Shown here piece after piece: positions 33,547 through 41,698 of a DNA stretch of 43,217 nt (position 1 is its first letter; each line of letters begins with the position of its first letter). This stretch comes from Paenibacillus radicis (ex Xue et al. 2023) (GTDB taxonomy: Bacteria > Bacillota > Bacilli > Paenibacillales > NBRC-103111), in contig NZ_JANQBD010000046.1 in the NCBI RefSeq assembly GCF_024722015.1, forward strand, positions 1-43,217, given 5' to 3'. The notes beneath the pieces are model-generated. The model saw only the letters and a list, made by a program, of their open reading frames with translations, searched no databases and had not been told where the DNA came from. The position numbers and the translations under genes are program-made.

Positions 33547-34167
33547 ATGCTCATACTGGTAACAGGTGGTGCCCGCAGCGGCAAAAGCTCTTTCGCTGAG
33601 CTGTATAGCTCCAGGTTGGGGCAGCAGGGCAAATACATAGCAACAGCGCAAGCCTATGATGAAGAGATGAGAGCGAGAATCGGATTGCACAAGCTTCAGC
33701 GAGACAGCGGAGGCTTTAGCTGGACAACGATAGAGGAGCCATATGCATTAGCCAAAATACTTCAAGAACTGCACATCGACGATACTAGTGTTGCTGATAT
33801 AGGTCTTGGAGATGAATGCAATCGAAAATTAGACCAAGAACCAGTCATCCTCGTAGATTGTCTGACTCTATGGTTGTCAAATTGGCTGCTGCAGTATGAG
33901 CAGAATACAGATATGGAAGAGCGGCTGCATGCGCTGCTAGACGAACTGAATAGTGTATGCCGTCAGTATGCAGCGGATGAAGTGAGGCATTTGGTATTGG
34001 TTACCAATGAGGTAGGTTATGGGCTGGTTCCCGAGTATAAGCTGGGGCGCCAGTTCCGCGATTTGTCTGGCAGGATGAACCAACTTTTGGCCCGGGAAGC
34101 GGATAAGGTGTTTCTTGTTACAGCAGGAATTCCGGTAGAGTTGAAAAGCATCCGCTATGAGTTCTGA
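33547..34167 (+). CDS. cobU: Adenosylcobinamide kinase / guanylyltransferase
   Basis: 206 residues. Walker A GGARSGKSS at the N-terminus; the proposed guanylylated histidine in RIGLHKLQRD (His48); VILVDCLTLWLSNWL; and LVTNEVGYGLVPEYKLGRQFRDLSGRMNQ are all as expected. It phosphorylates adenosylcobinamide and links GMP to it. An extra stretch of about 20 residues (about 75-95) separates TIEEPYALAK from the VDCLT strand. GGGAGGT lies seven bases upstream, just after the palindromic leader. Confidence 0.96.
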   Translation: MLILVTGGARSGKSSFAELYSSRLGQQGKYIATAQAYDEEMRARIGLHKLQRDSGGFSWTTIEEPYALAKILQELHIDDTSVADIGLGDECNRKLDQEPVILVDCLTLWLSNWLLQYEQNTDMEERLHALLDELNSVCRQYAADEVRHLVLVTNEVGYGLVPEYKLGRQFRDLSGRMNQLLAREADKVFLVTAGIPVELKSIRYEF

Positions 34168-34280
34168 GGTAGGAGACCAGAGGGGATTAAAGCTTAGATA
34201 TTGAATAATATTAGTTTATAATAGGGCTCTGCTCGAACTTGATTAAAAGTTGAAAGTAAGTTCAGACGAAGGCTGAAGCT

Positions 34281-34868
34281 AGAGCATAGAACAAAGAGCA
34301 TAGAACAAAGAGCATAGAACAAAGAGCATAGAACAAAGAGCATAGAACAAAGAGCATAGAACAAAGAGCATAGAACAAAGAGCATAGAACAAAGAGCAAA
34401 GAGCAAAGAACAAAGAGCAAAGAACAAAGAGCAAAGAGCAAAGAACAAAGAGCAAAGAACAAAGAGCAAAGAACAAAGAGCAAAGAACAAAGAGCAAAGA
34501 ACAAAGAGCATAGAACAAAGAGCATAGAACAAAGAGCAAAGAACAAAGAGCATAGAGCAAAGAGCAAAGAACAAAGAGCATAGAGCAAAGAACAAAGAAC
34601 AAAGAGCAAAGAACAAAGAGCAAAGAACAAAGAACAAAGAGCAAAGAGCATAGAACAAAGAGCAAAGAGCATAGAACAAAGAGCATAGAACAAAGAACAA
34701 AGACGAAAGACCAAAGACGAAAGACCAAAGACCAAAGAACAAAGAACAAAGAACAAAGAACAAAGAACAAAGAACAAAGAACAAAGAACAAAGAACAAAG
34801 AACAAAGAACAAAGAACAAAGAACAAAGAACAAAGAACAAAGAACAAAGAACAAAGAACCTAGAACCT
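34281..34868 (+). repeat. 84-unit heptanucleotide tandem repeat (AGARCAW)
   Basis: 588 bp in constant 7-bp phase. The first part alternates AGAGCAT and AGAACAA (a 14-bp period), then AGAGCAA/AGAACAA mixtures with some AGAGCAT, then AGACGAA/AGACCAA near 34701-34735, then 17 uniform AGAACAA units to 34861, ending AGAACCT. The plus strand is nearly free of pyrimidine pairs. It lies between cobU and cbiB with no promoter or terminator seen. Confidence 0.97.
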
Positions 34869-34986
34869 AGAACGAATTAAATTAGGTAGTGAGTTGCACT
34901 GGCAGATTGGCAGCGATCGATTTGATGTTAGCTAAACGCTAAGCCGACAAGAAGCACAAGTAAGCAGGCGGGTGGGGAGTAAGTTG

Positions 34987-35970
34987 TTGTTTTATTCTTG
35001 GCAGGAGAGCGCAGTTATGCTGCTGGCCGCAATTATAATAGATATAATTATAGGGGACCCGCGCTGGCCAACGCATCCGGTTATCCGAATAGGGCAATGG
35101 ATAAGCTGGGCTGAGTCCAGGCTGCTCCCATCTGACATAAACGCGGCTTCGCCTGGTTCATTACGACGCCGTGGTGTGGTATTAACTGTATTGACATTGC
35201 TGATTGTTTTTTCTGTAATGTGGCTGCTGCTGTGGCTCGCTCACCAGATCCATCCATGGATCGGTTATGCCATAAATACGTGGTTCATTGCCACGACAAT
35301 TGCTATCAAAGGGCTGAAAGACGCAGCTATGAAGGTGTATCGTCCTCTTCGCGAAGGGCGAATGGATGAAGCGCGGAAGTATGTAGGCTATATCGTCGGA
35401 AGGGATACCTCAAAGCTTGATGAGCCGGAAATTACCCGCGCAACAGTAGAGACGGTAGCTGAAAATACGGTGGACGCCGTTGTATCTCCATTGTTTTATG
35501 CTTTATTAGGTGCAGCGCCGCTTGCTATGCTGTACCGAGCGGCCAATACGTTGGATTCTATGGTCGGCTATAAAAATGAAAAATATTTATATTTCGGATG
35601 GGCCTCAGCACGTTGGGATGATGTGATGAATTGGTTTCCGGCAAGACTGACAGGCTGCTTGCTTGTATGTACGGCTGCTCTGCGGCAAGGTTGCTCTGCT
35701 GCGCGGGCTGCCCGCGCGATTCGCAAGTTTGCCCGGCTGCATCCGAGTCCCAACAGCGGCATACCTGAATCGGCAGTTGCGGGGGCCTTAGGCATTGAGC
35801 TTGGAGGCATCAATGTCTATCACGGGCGGACAAGTGAGCGTGCGAGAATGGGATGGCCGCTTCGGGAAAGGTGCAAGGAGGATATTATTGTTACGGTCCA
35901 TATGCTGTACGGTGTAAGCTTTTTAATTGCAGGGGGGCTGATGTGCGCATTATGCTGGACTTGGTTGTAA
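34987..35970 (+). CDS. cbiB: Adenosylcobinamide-phosphate synthase
   Basis: About 327 residues, integral membrane. It joins (R)-1-amino-2-propanol phosphate to adenosylcobyric acid. Family marks: DIIIGDPRWPTHPVIRIG, ETVAENTVDAVVSPLFYALLG, RAANTLDSMVGYKNEKY, HPSPNSGIPESAVAGALGI. I favour TTG 34987 because GGGGAG is 7-8 bases upstream; TTG 34984 or GTG 34972 remain possible. cobS overlaps its end. Confidence 0.94.
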   Translation: MFYSWQESAVMLLAAIIIDIIIGDPRWPTHPVIRIGQWISWAESRLLPSDINAASPGSLRRRGVVLTVLTLLIVFSVMWLLLWLAHQIHPWIGYAINTWFIATTIAIKGLKDAAMKVYRPLREGRMDEARKYVGYIVGRDTSKLDEPEITRATVETVAENTVDAVVSPLFYALLGAAPLAMLYRAANTLDSMVGYKNEKYLYFGWASARWDDVMNWFPARLTGCLLVCTAALRQGCSAARAARAIRKFARLHPSPNSGIPESAVAGALGIELGGINVYHGRTSERARMGWPLRERCKEDIIVTVHMLYGVSFLIAGGLMCALCWTWL

Positions 35971-36791
35971 AAGGATTAGCGGGCTGCGCAGCCGCCTTTC
36001 AATTTCTAACTCGGCTGCCCATACCCGTAAAGCTGGACTATACGGATTCTTTATTTCGGCGCAGTGTCATCTTTTATCCACTGGTAGGAACGGTGCTTGG
36101 ACTACTGATAAGTTTTGCAGGGGGGCTGCTACAAGGGGATTTACTGTTAGCCGCAGGGCTCGGGCTTGGTTCCAGTGTTAATGCTGCACTACTGCTCCTC
36201 CTGTGGGTTAGTTTGACAGGCGCGCTGCATCTCGATGGTTTGATGGATACCGCTGATGGCATCCTAAGCCACCGACCTAGAGAACAGATGCTGGAGATTA
36301 TGAAGGACAGCAGGGTGGGTGCGATGGGTGTTATTGCTTGCCTATTGCTCCTGCTGGTTAAATGGACATTGCTGCAGCAATGGCTGACCCTGCCGCATCA
36401 TACATTTATGTTCATGCTTCCGCTTGTATTATTGTGGAGCCGTTGGTACATGGTCGTGGCGATCGCTAACTGGCCCTATGCTAGACAAGGGCAAACGAGC
36501 CGGGGGATCGGTTCCTTTTTTCGTGGACTAAGTGTTAAGCATTTGATTTTTCATACCTTGCTTGCGTTGCTGCTGTCTTTTGCACTGGTCTGGCTGTCGG
36601 GTGGGGGGATTTTGTCCTTGGACGGGCTGCTGATTGTTAGTGCTGCTGCGATTGGTACTGTATTGTCCGGTGTACTCATAAGCATTTACTTGAGCCGCAA
36701 GCTGGGTGGATTAACAGGCGATACATATGGGGCCATGAATGAATTGTTGGAAGCGGCGCTGTTGCTAATTTTGTACATAACGGTTCGATAA
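35943..36791 (+). CDS. cobS: Cobalamin synthase (adenosylcobinamide-GDP ribazoletransferase)
   Basis: About 282 residues, six or seven membrane segments. CobS condenses adenosylcobinamide-GDP with alpha-ribazole phosphate. Family motifs: AAFQFLTRLPIPV, HLDGLMDTADGILSH, and DSRVGAMGVIACLLLLL. The start is uncertain: GTG 35943 has GGGGGG six bases upstream; ATG 35952 is nine bases later. Both overlap the cbiB end (stop 35970), so the two are translationally linked. Confidence 0.93.
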   Translation: MRIMLDLVVKGLAGCAAAFQFLTRLPIPVKLDYTDSLFRRSVIFYPLVGTVLGLLISFAGGLLQGDLLLAAGLGLGSSVNAALLLLLWVSLTGALHLDGLMDTADGILSHRPREQMLEIMKDSRVGAMGVIACLLLLLVKWTLLQQWLTLPHHTFMFMLPLVLLWSRWYMVVAIANWPYARQGQTSRGIGSFFRGLSVKHLIFHTLLALLLSFALVWLSGGGILSLDGLLIVSAAAIGTVLSGVLISIYLSRKLGGLTGDTYGAMNELLEAALLLILYITVR

Positions 36792-36850
36792 GGAACGAGT
36801 AGGTTAGGGATAGCAGATTTTAATAATATTTGTTACAAGCAAAAATAATG

Positions 36851-36925
36851 AAGAAAGCTTTCCTGATGAAAGCTCTGATTATGCTTACGAAGAAAAGCTT
36901 TCCTTTGGAAGGCTTTTAGGAGGGG
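36851..36925 (+). repeat. Palindromic leader element before cobD-cobQ (two copies)
   Basis: A shorter copy (AAGAAAGCTTTCCTGATGAAAG, 36851 onward) and a full copy from GCTTACGAAGAAA at 36883. The full stem is AGCTTTCC/GGAAGGCT (8 bp with one G-T pair, TTT loop), running into the ribosome site TTTTAGGAGGGG. The stem sequence differs from those before pheS and cobU but pairing is kept. Confidence 0.7.
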
Positions 36926-36933
36926 AAAACTTC

Positions 36934-39732
36934 ATGCTGGAACGGTACGGGCATGGCGGTGATTTGTGGACCGCTGCCGAAACATTTGGCATAAGTAAGG
37001 ACGCGTTTCTTGATTTCAGCTCGAACATGAATCCTCTTGGACCGCCGGCTGCCGCAGAAACCATATTGCGGGAACGGTGGCGAGATATAGTCGCATATCC
37101 GGATCCTGCTGTGAGGGAGCTGCGCAGCAAGCTGGCAGCAAAATATAGGGTGCCTATGGAAGCCATTCTGGTCGGTAACGGTGCTGCGGAGCTGATAGAT
37201 TTGGCGGTGCGTGTCCTGCGGCCGGGAGTTACGGCTCTGGCGCGACCTTCTTTCTCGGAGTATGAGGAAGCGGTGCAAAAAACGAATGGAGCTATCTACG
37301 AGATTCCATTGCAGGCTAGTCATGATTTTCTGCTTCAGGAGGCAGATGTTGAGCAGGCACTGGCAATGGCGGATCTATTGTTTCTAGGATCACCTAATAA
37401 TCCGACTGGCCGTCTGTTGCAAGCTTCAGTGCTTGAACGTCTGGCTGCAGCGAAAAAGCCGGTTATTCTGGACGAAGCCTTTATCGATTTTCATCCTGAA
37501 GAGAATCGCCTGACAATGATTCGAAAAGCGGCTGAATCTCGGCAGCTGATGGTTATTCGTTCTATGACGAAGTTTTATTCGATACCCGGGCTGCGGCTTG
37601 GTTTTATAGTGGCACATCCAGACAGGATTAGGGAAATGCAGCATCAGCAGGTGCAGTGGAGTGTTAATACAATGGCCCAGCTGATAGGGGCGGCGGTATT
37701 GGATGATCATGATTACGAGCGCCGAACGCATGATTGGTTAGCTGCCGAACGTCCGTGGCTGACCAACAGTTTAAGTGAACTGGGGCTTATCGTAACGCCG
37801 AGCGATACGAATTATTTATTATTTTCGACTAAGCGGTTAAAAATTACTGTGCAGGATTTGCAGGCAGAAATGGGGAAAAGGGGGATTTTGATCCGTGACG
37901 CATCCCTATTTCCAGGTTTGGATAACTCATATGTTCGTGTAGCGATACGACTAAGAGAGCATAACGAACGGATGATCAAGGAGCTTCGAGCATCAATTGA
38001 GGTGTTGGGTGACGTGCGGCAGCTTGAGCAAGTAGCAGTTGACCATGCTGCACAAGTGACTCTGTCGACCGGGCATGGGCAGCAACAGCAGCAGGTTGAT
38101 GTGCTTCAAGAAGCTGTCGGCTCATCTCTCGCTCCAACCTTAATGGTGCAGGGGACATCCTCGGATGCAGGAAAAAGCTTGCTGGTAACTGCACTGTGCA
38201 GAATTTTATTACAGGATGGTCTGCGTGTTGCCCCGTTTAAATCACAAAACATGTCGCTAAACTCTTACGTTACTGCCGATGGCAAAGAAATTGGAAGGGC
38301 GCAAGGGATGCAGGCGGATGCGTGCCGTATTGCGGCTACAACCGATATGAATCCTATTTTGCTTAAGCCGAAAAAGGATATGGTTTCGCAGGTAGTTGTG
38401 CATGGTAAGCCATATCGTGATTTTGACGCCAGAACATATCGTGAAAAATATTTGTCCGAGGCGGAGACGATCGTTAAGGATGCACTTGTCCGATTGCGTT
38501 CCGATTATCAGGTGGTTGTGCTCGAAGGGGCCGGGAGTCCGGCAGAAGTTAATCTGAAAGATCGCGATATCGTCAATATGCGATTAGCTGGTTGGGCGGA
38601 TGCTCCTGTAGTATTGGTGGCTGATATTGATCGGGGAGGCGTGTTTGCGTCATTGCTCGGTACGATGGAAATATTTACACCTGAGGAAAGAGATCGTGTG
38701 AAGGGATTCATCATTAACAAGTTTCGAGGAGACGTAACCTTGCTCAAGCCAGGCCTTGATTGGCTCGAACAGAGAACCGGCAAGCCGGTGCTGGGAGTCA
38801 TTCCGTATCTGCCCAATCTGGAGCTAGAGGATGAGGATTCGGCTTCGTTGGATCGCAAGCTGGCAACGGGTGCTTTTGGAAGCAGCGATGGTAATAATTA
38901 TGCAGGTGCTTCCCAAGGTACGTCTGAAGGACAGGGCTTGCAGCTGCTCGATATAGCAGTGATTCGTTTGCCGAGGCTCTCTAACTTTACCGATGTTGAT
39001 CCGCTGTTCTACGAAAAAGATGTCCGCCTTCGTTATGTCAGCTCACTCGAAGAGCTGGGGCGGCCGGATACGGTTATAATACCGGGGAGCAAAAACACAG
39101 TCGACGACATGTTGTTTTTAAGGGAAACGGGTCTTGATCAGGCGCTGCTGGAGCACGCGCAAAGAGGCGGCTGGATCACTGGTATTTGCGCAGGCTATCA
39201 AATGATGGGAGAGCGGCTGCTGGACCCGCATCTTCTGGAGTCGGAACATCCGGAAACGGCTGGACTCGGATTATTCCCGACAGAGACTGAGTTCACAGCT
39301 GATAAGAAGACGGTGCGTGCTGTTGGAACGTCTCTTTTATATAGTGATGCTGCTGGTCGAAATCCGTTGCTGCAAGTAAGTGGATATGAAATTCATATGG
39401 GGCGAACGCGCTTTTTACAGCCGGTAACTCATCCATTCTTCATCGCGGAGGAGGGCAGCGGTCAGGAGGCTCATCCGGATGGTGCTGTTTCGACGAACGG
39501 AAGACAATGGGGCACCTATGTGCATGGAATTTTGCATAACGATGATTTTCGCCGGGGTTGGCTGAATGGAATTCGCGAAAGTCGCGGTTGGGAACCTTTA
39601 CAAGCGGAGCTTCGCTTTCAGGAGCGCAGAGAGGCGGCTTTTGACCGGCTAGCCGATCATGTCAGAAGTCATTTGGATACGAATCGTTTATATGAGATGA
39701 TAGGTTATAAGAGTAGGGAGGCGAAACGATGA
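36934..39732 (+). CDS. Fused threonine-phosphate decarboxylase (CobD) and cobyric acid synthase (CobQ)
   Basis: 932 residues in one frame. Residues about 1-360 are a class I PLP enzyme of the CobD/HisC group (FSSNMNPLGPP, SPNNPTGRL, DEAFIDF, PLP lysine Lys213 in RSMTKFYSIPGLRLG, final arginine in YVRVAIRLRE), which makes aminopropanol phosphate. After a linker at about 365-399 containing QQQQQ, CobQ starts: MVQGTSSDAGKS (about 405-416), QNMSLNSYVT, and a class I glutamine amidotransferase with Cys752 (GICAGYQ, where GICGGYQ is usual) and His864 (YVHGILHN). Both products are the CbiB substrates. GGAGGGG lies before ATG; the next gene overlaps by four bases. Confidence 0.95.
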   Translation: MLERYGHGGDLWTAAETFGISKDAFLDFSSNMNPLGPPAAAETILRERWRDIVAYPDPAVRELRSKLAAKYRVPMEAILVGNGAAELIDLAVRVLRPGVTALARPSFSEYEEAVQKTNGAIYEIPLQASHDFLLQEADVEQALAMADLLFLGSPNNPTGRLLQASVLERLAAAKKPVILDEAFIDFHPEENRLTMIRKAAESRQLMVIRSMTKFYSIPGLRLGFIVAHPDRIREMQHQQVQWSVNTMAQLIGAAVLDDHDYERRTHDWLAAERPWLTNSLSELGLIVTPSDTNYLLFSTKRLKITVQDLQAEMGKRGILIRDASLFPGLDNSYVRVAIRLREHNERMIKELRASIEVLGDVRQLEQVAVDHAAQVTLSTGHGQQQQQVDVLQEAVGSSLAPTLMVQGTSSDAGKSLLVTALCRILLQDGLRVAPFKSQNMSLNSYVTADGKEIGRAQGMQADACRIAATTDMNPILLKPKKDMVSQVVVHGKPYRDFDARTYREKYLSEAETIVKDALVRLRSDYQVVVLEGAGSPAEVNLKDRDIVNMRLAGWADAPVVLVADIDRGGVFASLLGTMEIFTPEERDRVKGFIINKFRGDVTLLKPGLDWLEQRTGKPVLGVIPYLPNLELEDEDSASLDRKLATGAFGSSDGNNYAGASQGTSEGQGLQLLDIAVIRLPRLSNFTDVDPLFYEKDVRLRYVSSLEELGRPDTVIIPGSKNTVDDMLFLRETGLDQALLEHAQRGGWITGICAGYQMMGERLLDPHLLESEHPETAGLGLFPTETEFTADKKTVRAVGTSLLYSDAAGRNPLLQVSGYEIHMGRTRFLQPVTHPFFIAEEGSGQEAHPDGAVSTNGRQWGTYVHGILHNDDFRRGWLNGIRESRGWEPLQAELRFQERREAAFDRLADHVRSHLDTNRLYEMIGYKSREAKR

Positions 39733-40295
39733 GAATTTATACAAGAACTGGCGATGCCGGTCAAACCGGAGTAATTGGGGGACGTGTCGACAAGGACGAT
39801 GTGCGCGTTGAAGCATACGGAACCGTGGATGAGCTCAATTGTTTTGTAGGGCAAGCGATGGGGTTTCTGGATGCGGAGAAATTTGGCGATTTGCTGGCGG
39901 ACTTATTGGATATACAAAATGAATTGTTCGACTGTGGTTCCGACTTGGCATTGCTTAAGCAAGAGCTTCGCCCTTATAAAGTGAAGTCGGAGATGGTAGA
40001 CCAACTGGAAGCATGGATAGACAAGTACGATGCTGAGACGCCGGATATTAAAAAGTTTATATTGCCTGGCGGCTCGCAGGCGTCCTCTGCGCTTCACGTT
40101 TGCCGGACGATATGCCGCCGCGCGGAGCGCCGGGTTGTTACACTGGCCCGGACGCAGCCGATCAATGAAGAAGTACGCCGCTATTTGAACCGGTTGTCCG
40201 ATTTGTTCTTCACTGTTGCACGCCTTGCAAACGTTAGAAGCGGTGTGGGAGATGTTGAATATGCTCGTAGTGCGGATGTGTTTCGCCGCAAATGA
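39729..40295 (+). CDS. pduO: PduO-type cob(I)alamin adenosyltransferase
   Basis: 188 residues. Transfers the adenosyl group of ATP to cob(I)alamin or cobinamide. Motifs: YTRTGDAGQTGVIGG (ATP), VEAYGTVDELNCFVGQA, FILPGGSQASSALHVCRTICRRAERR (ATP/cobalamin site) and YLNRLSDLFFTVAR. Start and the preceding stop share ATGA. It ends with another ATGA overlap into the RluA-type gene, which indicates translational coupling. Confidence 0.95.
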   Translation: MRIYTRTGDAGQTGVIGGRVDKDDVRVEAYGTVDELNCFVGQAMGFLDAEKFGDLLADLLDIQNELFDCGSDLALLKQELRPYKVKSEMVDQLEAWIDKYDAETPDIKKFILPGGSQASSALHVCRTICRRAERRVVTLARTQPINEEVRRYLNRLSDLFFTVARLANVRSGVGDVEYARSADVFRRK

Positions 40296-41560
40296 GTACC
40301 TATTATGAACCATTAGTATACATCGTTTCTCAAGAGGAAGAAGGCTTCTATCTGAAAACGATTTTGCAAAATCGGATGATGCTCTCCCGCAAGCTGCTAT
40401 CGCGATTGAAGCTCACGGAGCGGGGAATCACGGTTAATGGTGATCGCCAATATATAAGTATTCGGGTTCATGCGGGGGATGTAATTGAGGTCAGAATGCT
40501 TCAGGAGGAATCCGATGATATTTTGCCGCAGGAGCTCCCTCTGGATATTTTGTATGAGGATGAGCAGCTGATGATGCTTAATAAGGCAGCCGGAATGATT
40601 GTTCATCCGACCCATGGACATTATGTGAATACGTTGGCGAACGGCGTCGTTCATTATTGGCAGCAGCAGGGGAAGAGCTATCGATTCCGTCCGATTCATA
40701 GGCTCGATCAAGAAACATCAGGGGCGCTTGCTGTGGCCAAAAATCCTTTTATCCACCAGCAGGTGTCCGAGCAAATGCAGGCGCATCAGGTGAAAAAGGA
40801 GTACATAGCTCTGGTGCATGGTGTAATGGAGGCCGATGAGGGCACCGTAAATGAGCCGATAGATCGTGACCCCGAGGAGCCGCACATCAGGATCGTGACG
40901 GAGAACGGATACTCAGCGGTCACGCATTACAAGGTGGAGCGGCGGTTTCGGGAAGCGACAATGGTGAGGCTTTGGCTGGAAACTGGACGGACGCATCAAA
41001 TCCGTGTGCACATGAAGCATTTGGGACATCCGCTGTTGGGCGATAAACTGTACAAGCTGGACAAATATGAGCAAAGCATAGCGGGCGTACAAGGCGGCTT
41101 GGAGGCGGGAGGAACAGCTCCCGATGCTGCAGGCGACTATGGTACGAGTGCAGCTCGTGAAGCTCATGAAGCTTGTGAAGCTCATGAAGCTCATGAAGCT
41201 CATGAAGCTCATGAAGCTCATGAAGCTCATGAAGCTCATGAAGCTCATGAAGCTCATGAAGCTCATGAAGCTCATGAAGCTCATGAAGCTCATGAAGCTC
41301 ATGAAGCTCATGAAGCTTGTGAAGCTTGTGAAGCGCATGAAGCGCATGAGGCCCATGAAGCGCATGAAGCTCAAGAAACCCATGAAGCCTGTAAAGCTAT
41401 TCTCGCCGCAGCTTCTGCTCCATTTGGCTTGAAACGGCATGCACTGCATGCTTGTTTGCTGGCTTTTACACATCCTGGCACGAAGCAATGGATGCAGTTC
41501 GAAGCGCCGCTGCCTGATGATTTGGCTCAGTGCCTGGTGCACCTTGAGAAGCATGAATAG
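40292..41560 (+). CDS. RluA-family pseudouridine synthase with (EAH)n insertion
   Basis: 422 residues; the family usually has about 300-330. N-terminal S4-like part (about 1-75), then the catalytic domain with Asp139 in HRLDQETSG and the substrate loop LETGRTHQIRVHMKHLGHPLLGD. Between YKLDKYEQS (about residue 255) and the final strands (APFGLKRHALHA ... HPGTKQWMQFEAPLP, from about 372) lies an insert of about 110 residues. Of this, residues 290-367 are 26 copies of a nine-base unit encoding mainly Glu-Ala-His. The core motifs are intact, so activity is plausible. Its RNA target is unknown. The four-base overlap with pduO places it in the cobalamin operon. Confidence 0.9.
   Translation: MSTYYEPLVYIVSQEEEGFYLKTILQNRMMLSRKLLSRLKLTERGITVNGDRQYISIRVHAGDVIEVRMLQEESDDILPQELPLDILYEDEQLMMLNKAAGMIVHPTHGHYVNTLANGVVHYWQQQGKSYRFRPIHRLDQETSGALAVAKNPFIHQQVSEQMQAHQVKKEYIALVHGVMEADEGTVNEPIDRDPEEPHIRIVTENGYSAVTHYKVERRFREATMVRLWLETGRTHQIRVHMKHLGHPLLGDKLYKLDKYEQSIAGVQGGLEAGGTAPDAAGDYGTSAAREAHEACEAHEAHEAHEAHEAHEAHEAHEAHEAHEAHEAHEAHEAHEAHEAHEACEACEAHEAHEAHEAHEAQETHEACKAILAAASAPFGLKRHALHACLLAFTHPGTKQWMQFEAPLPDDLAQCLVHLEKHE
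41159..41392 (+). repeat. 26-unit nine-base in-frame repeat
   Basis: GAAGCTCAT-type units: the 15 central units (41177-41311) are identical; flanking ones vary (GAAGCTTGT, GAAGCGCAT, GAGGCCCAT, GAAGCTCAA, GAAACCCAT, GAAGCCTGT). It encodes mainly EAH with some EAC. All length changes stay in frame. Confidence 0.97.
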
Positions 41561-41572
41561 CGCATTACCCCC

Positions 41573-41617
41573 AAAAAAGCTTTCATCTCCACACCAGTGG
41601 TTTTGAAAGCTTTTTTG
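41573..41617. terminator. Bidirectional terminator at end of the cobalamin locus
   Basis: AAAAAAGCTTTCA (41573-41585) and TGAAAGCTTTTTT (41604-41616) form a strong stem with T-rich runs on both strands, between the RluA-type gene and the convergent dctP-like gene. Confidence 0.9.
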
Positions 41618-41698
41618 TATTTTCCAAAAGCTCAATGTACAACGAAAGGCAGGCTTGGCAGCTTGAGCTTCTGTTAGATCCCCCTGCATGGCGGCTGA

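Noticed and set aside
34194..34854. Three overlapping antisense frames of about 190-217 residues (LCSLFFV-like repeats)
   Set aside because: A 7-bp repeat gives the same stop-free peptide in all three frames. They reflect only the heptamer array.
40913..41689. 258-residue antisense frame rich in SFM repeats, and a shorter sense-shifted frame of MKL repeats
   Set aside because: Both are shadows of the nine-base repeat in the RluA-type gene.
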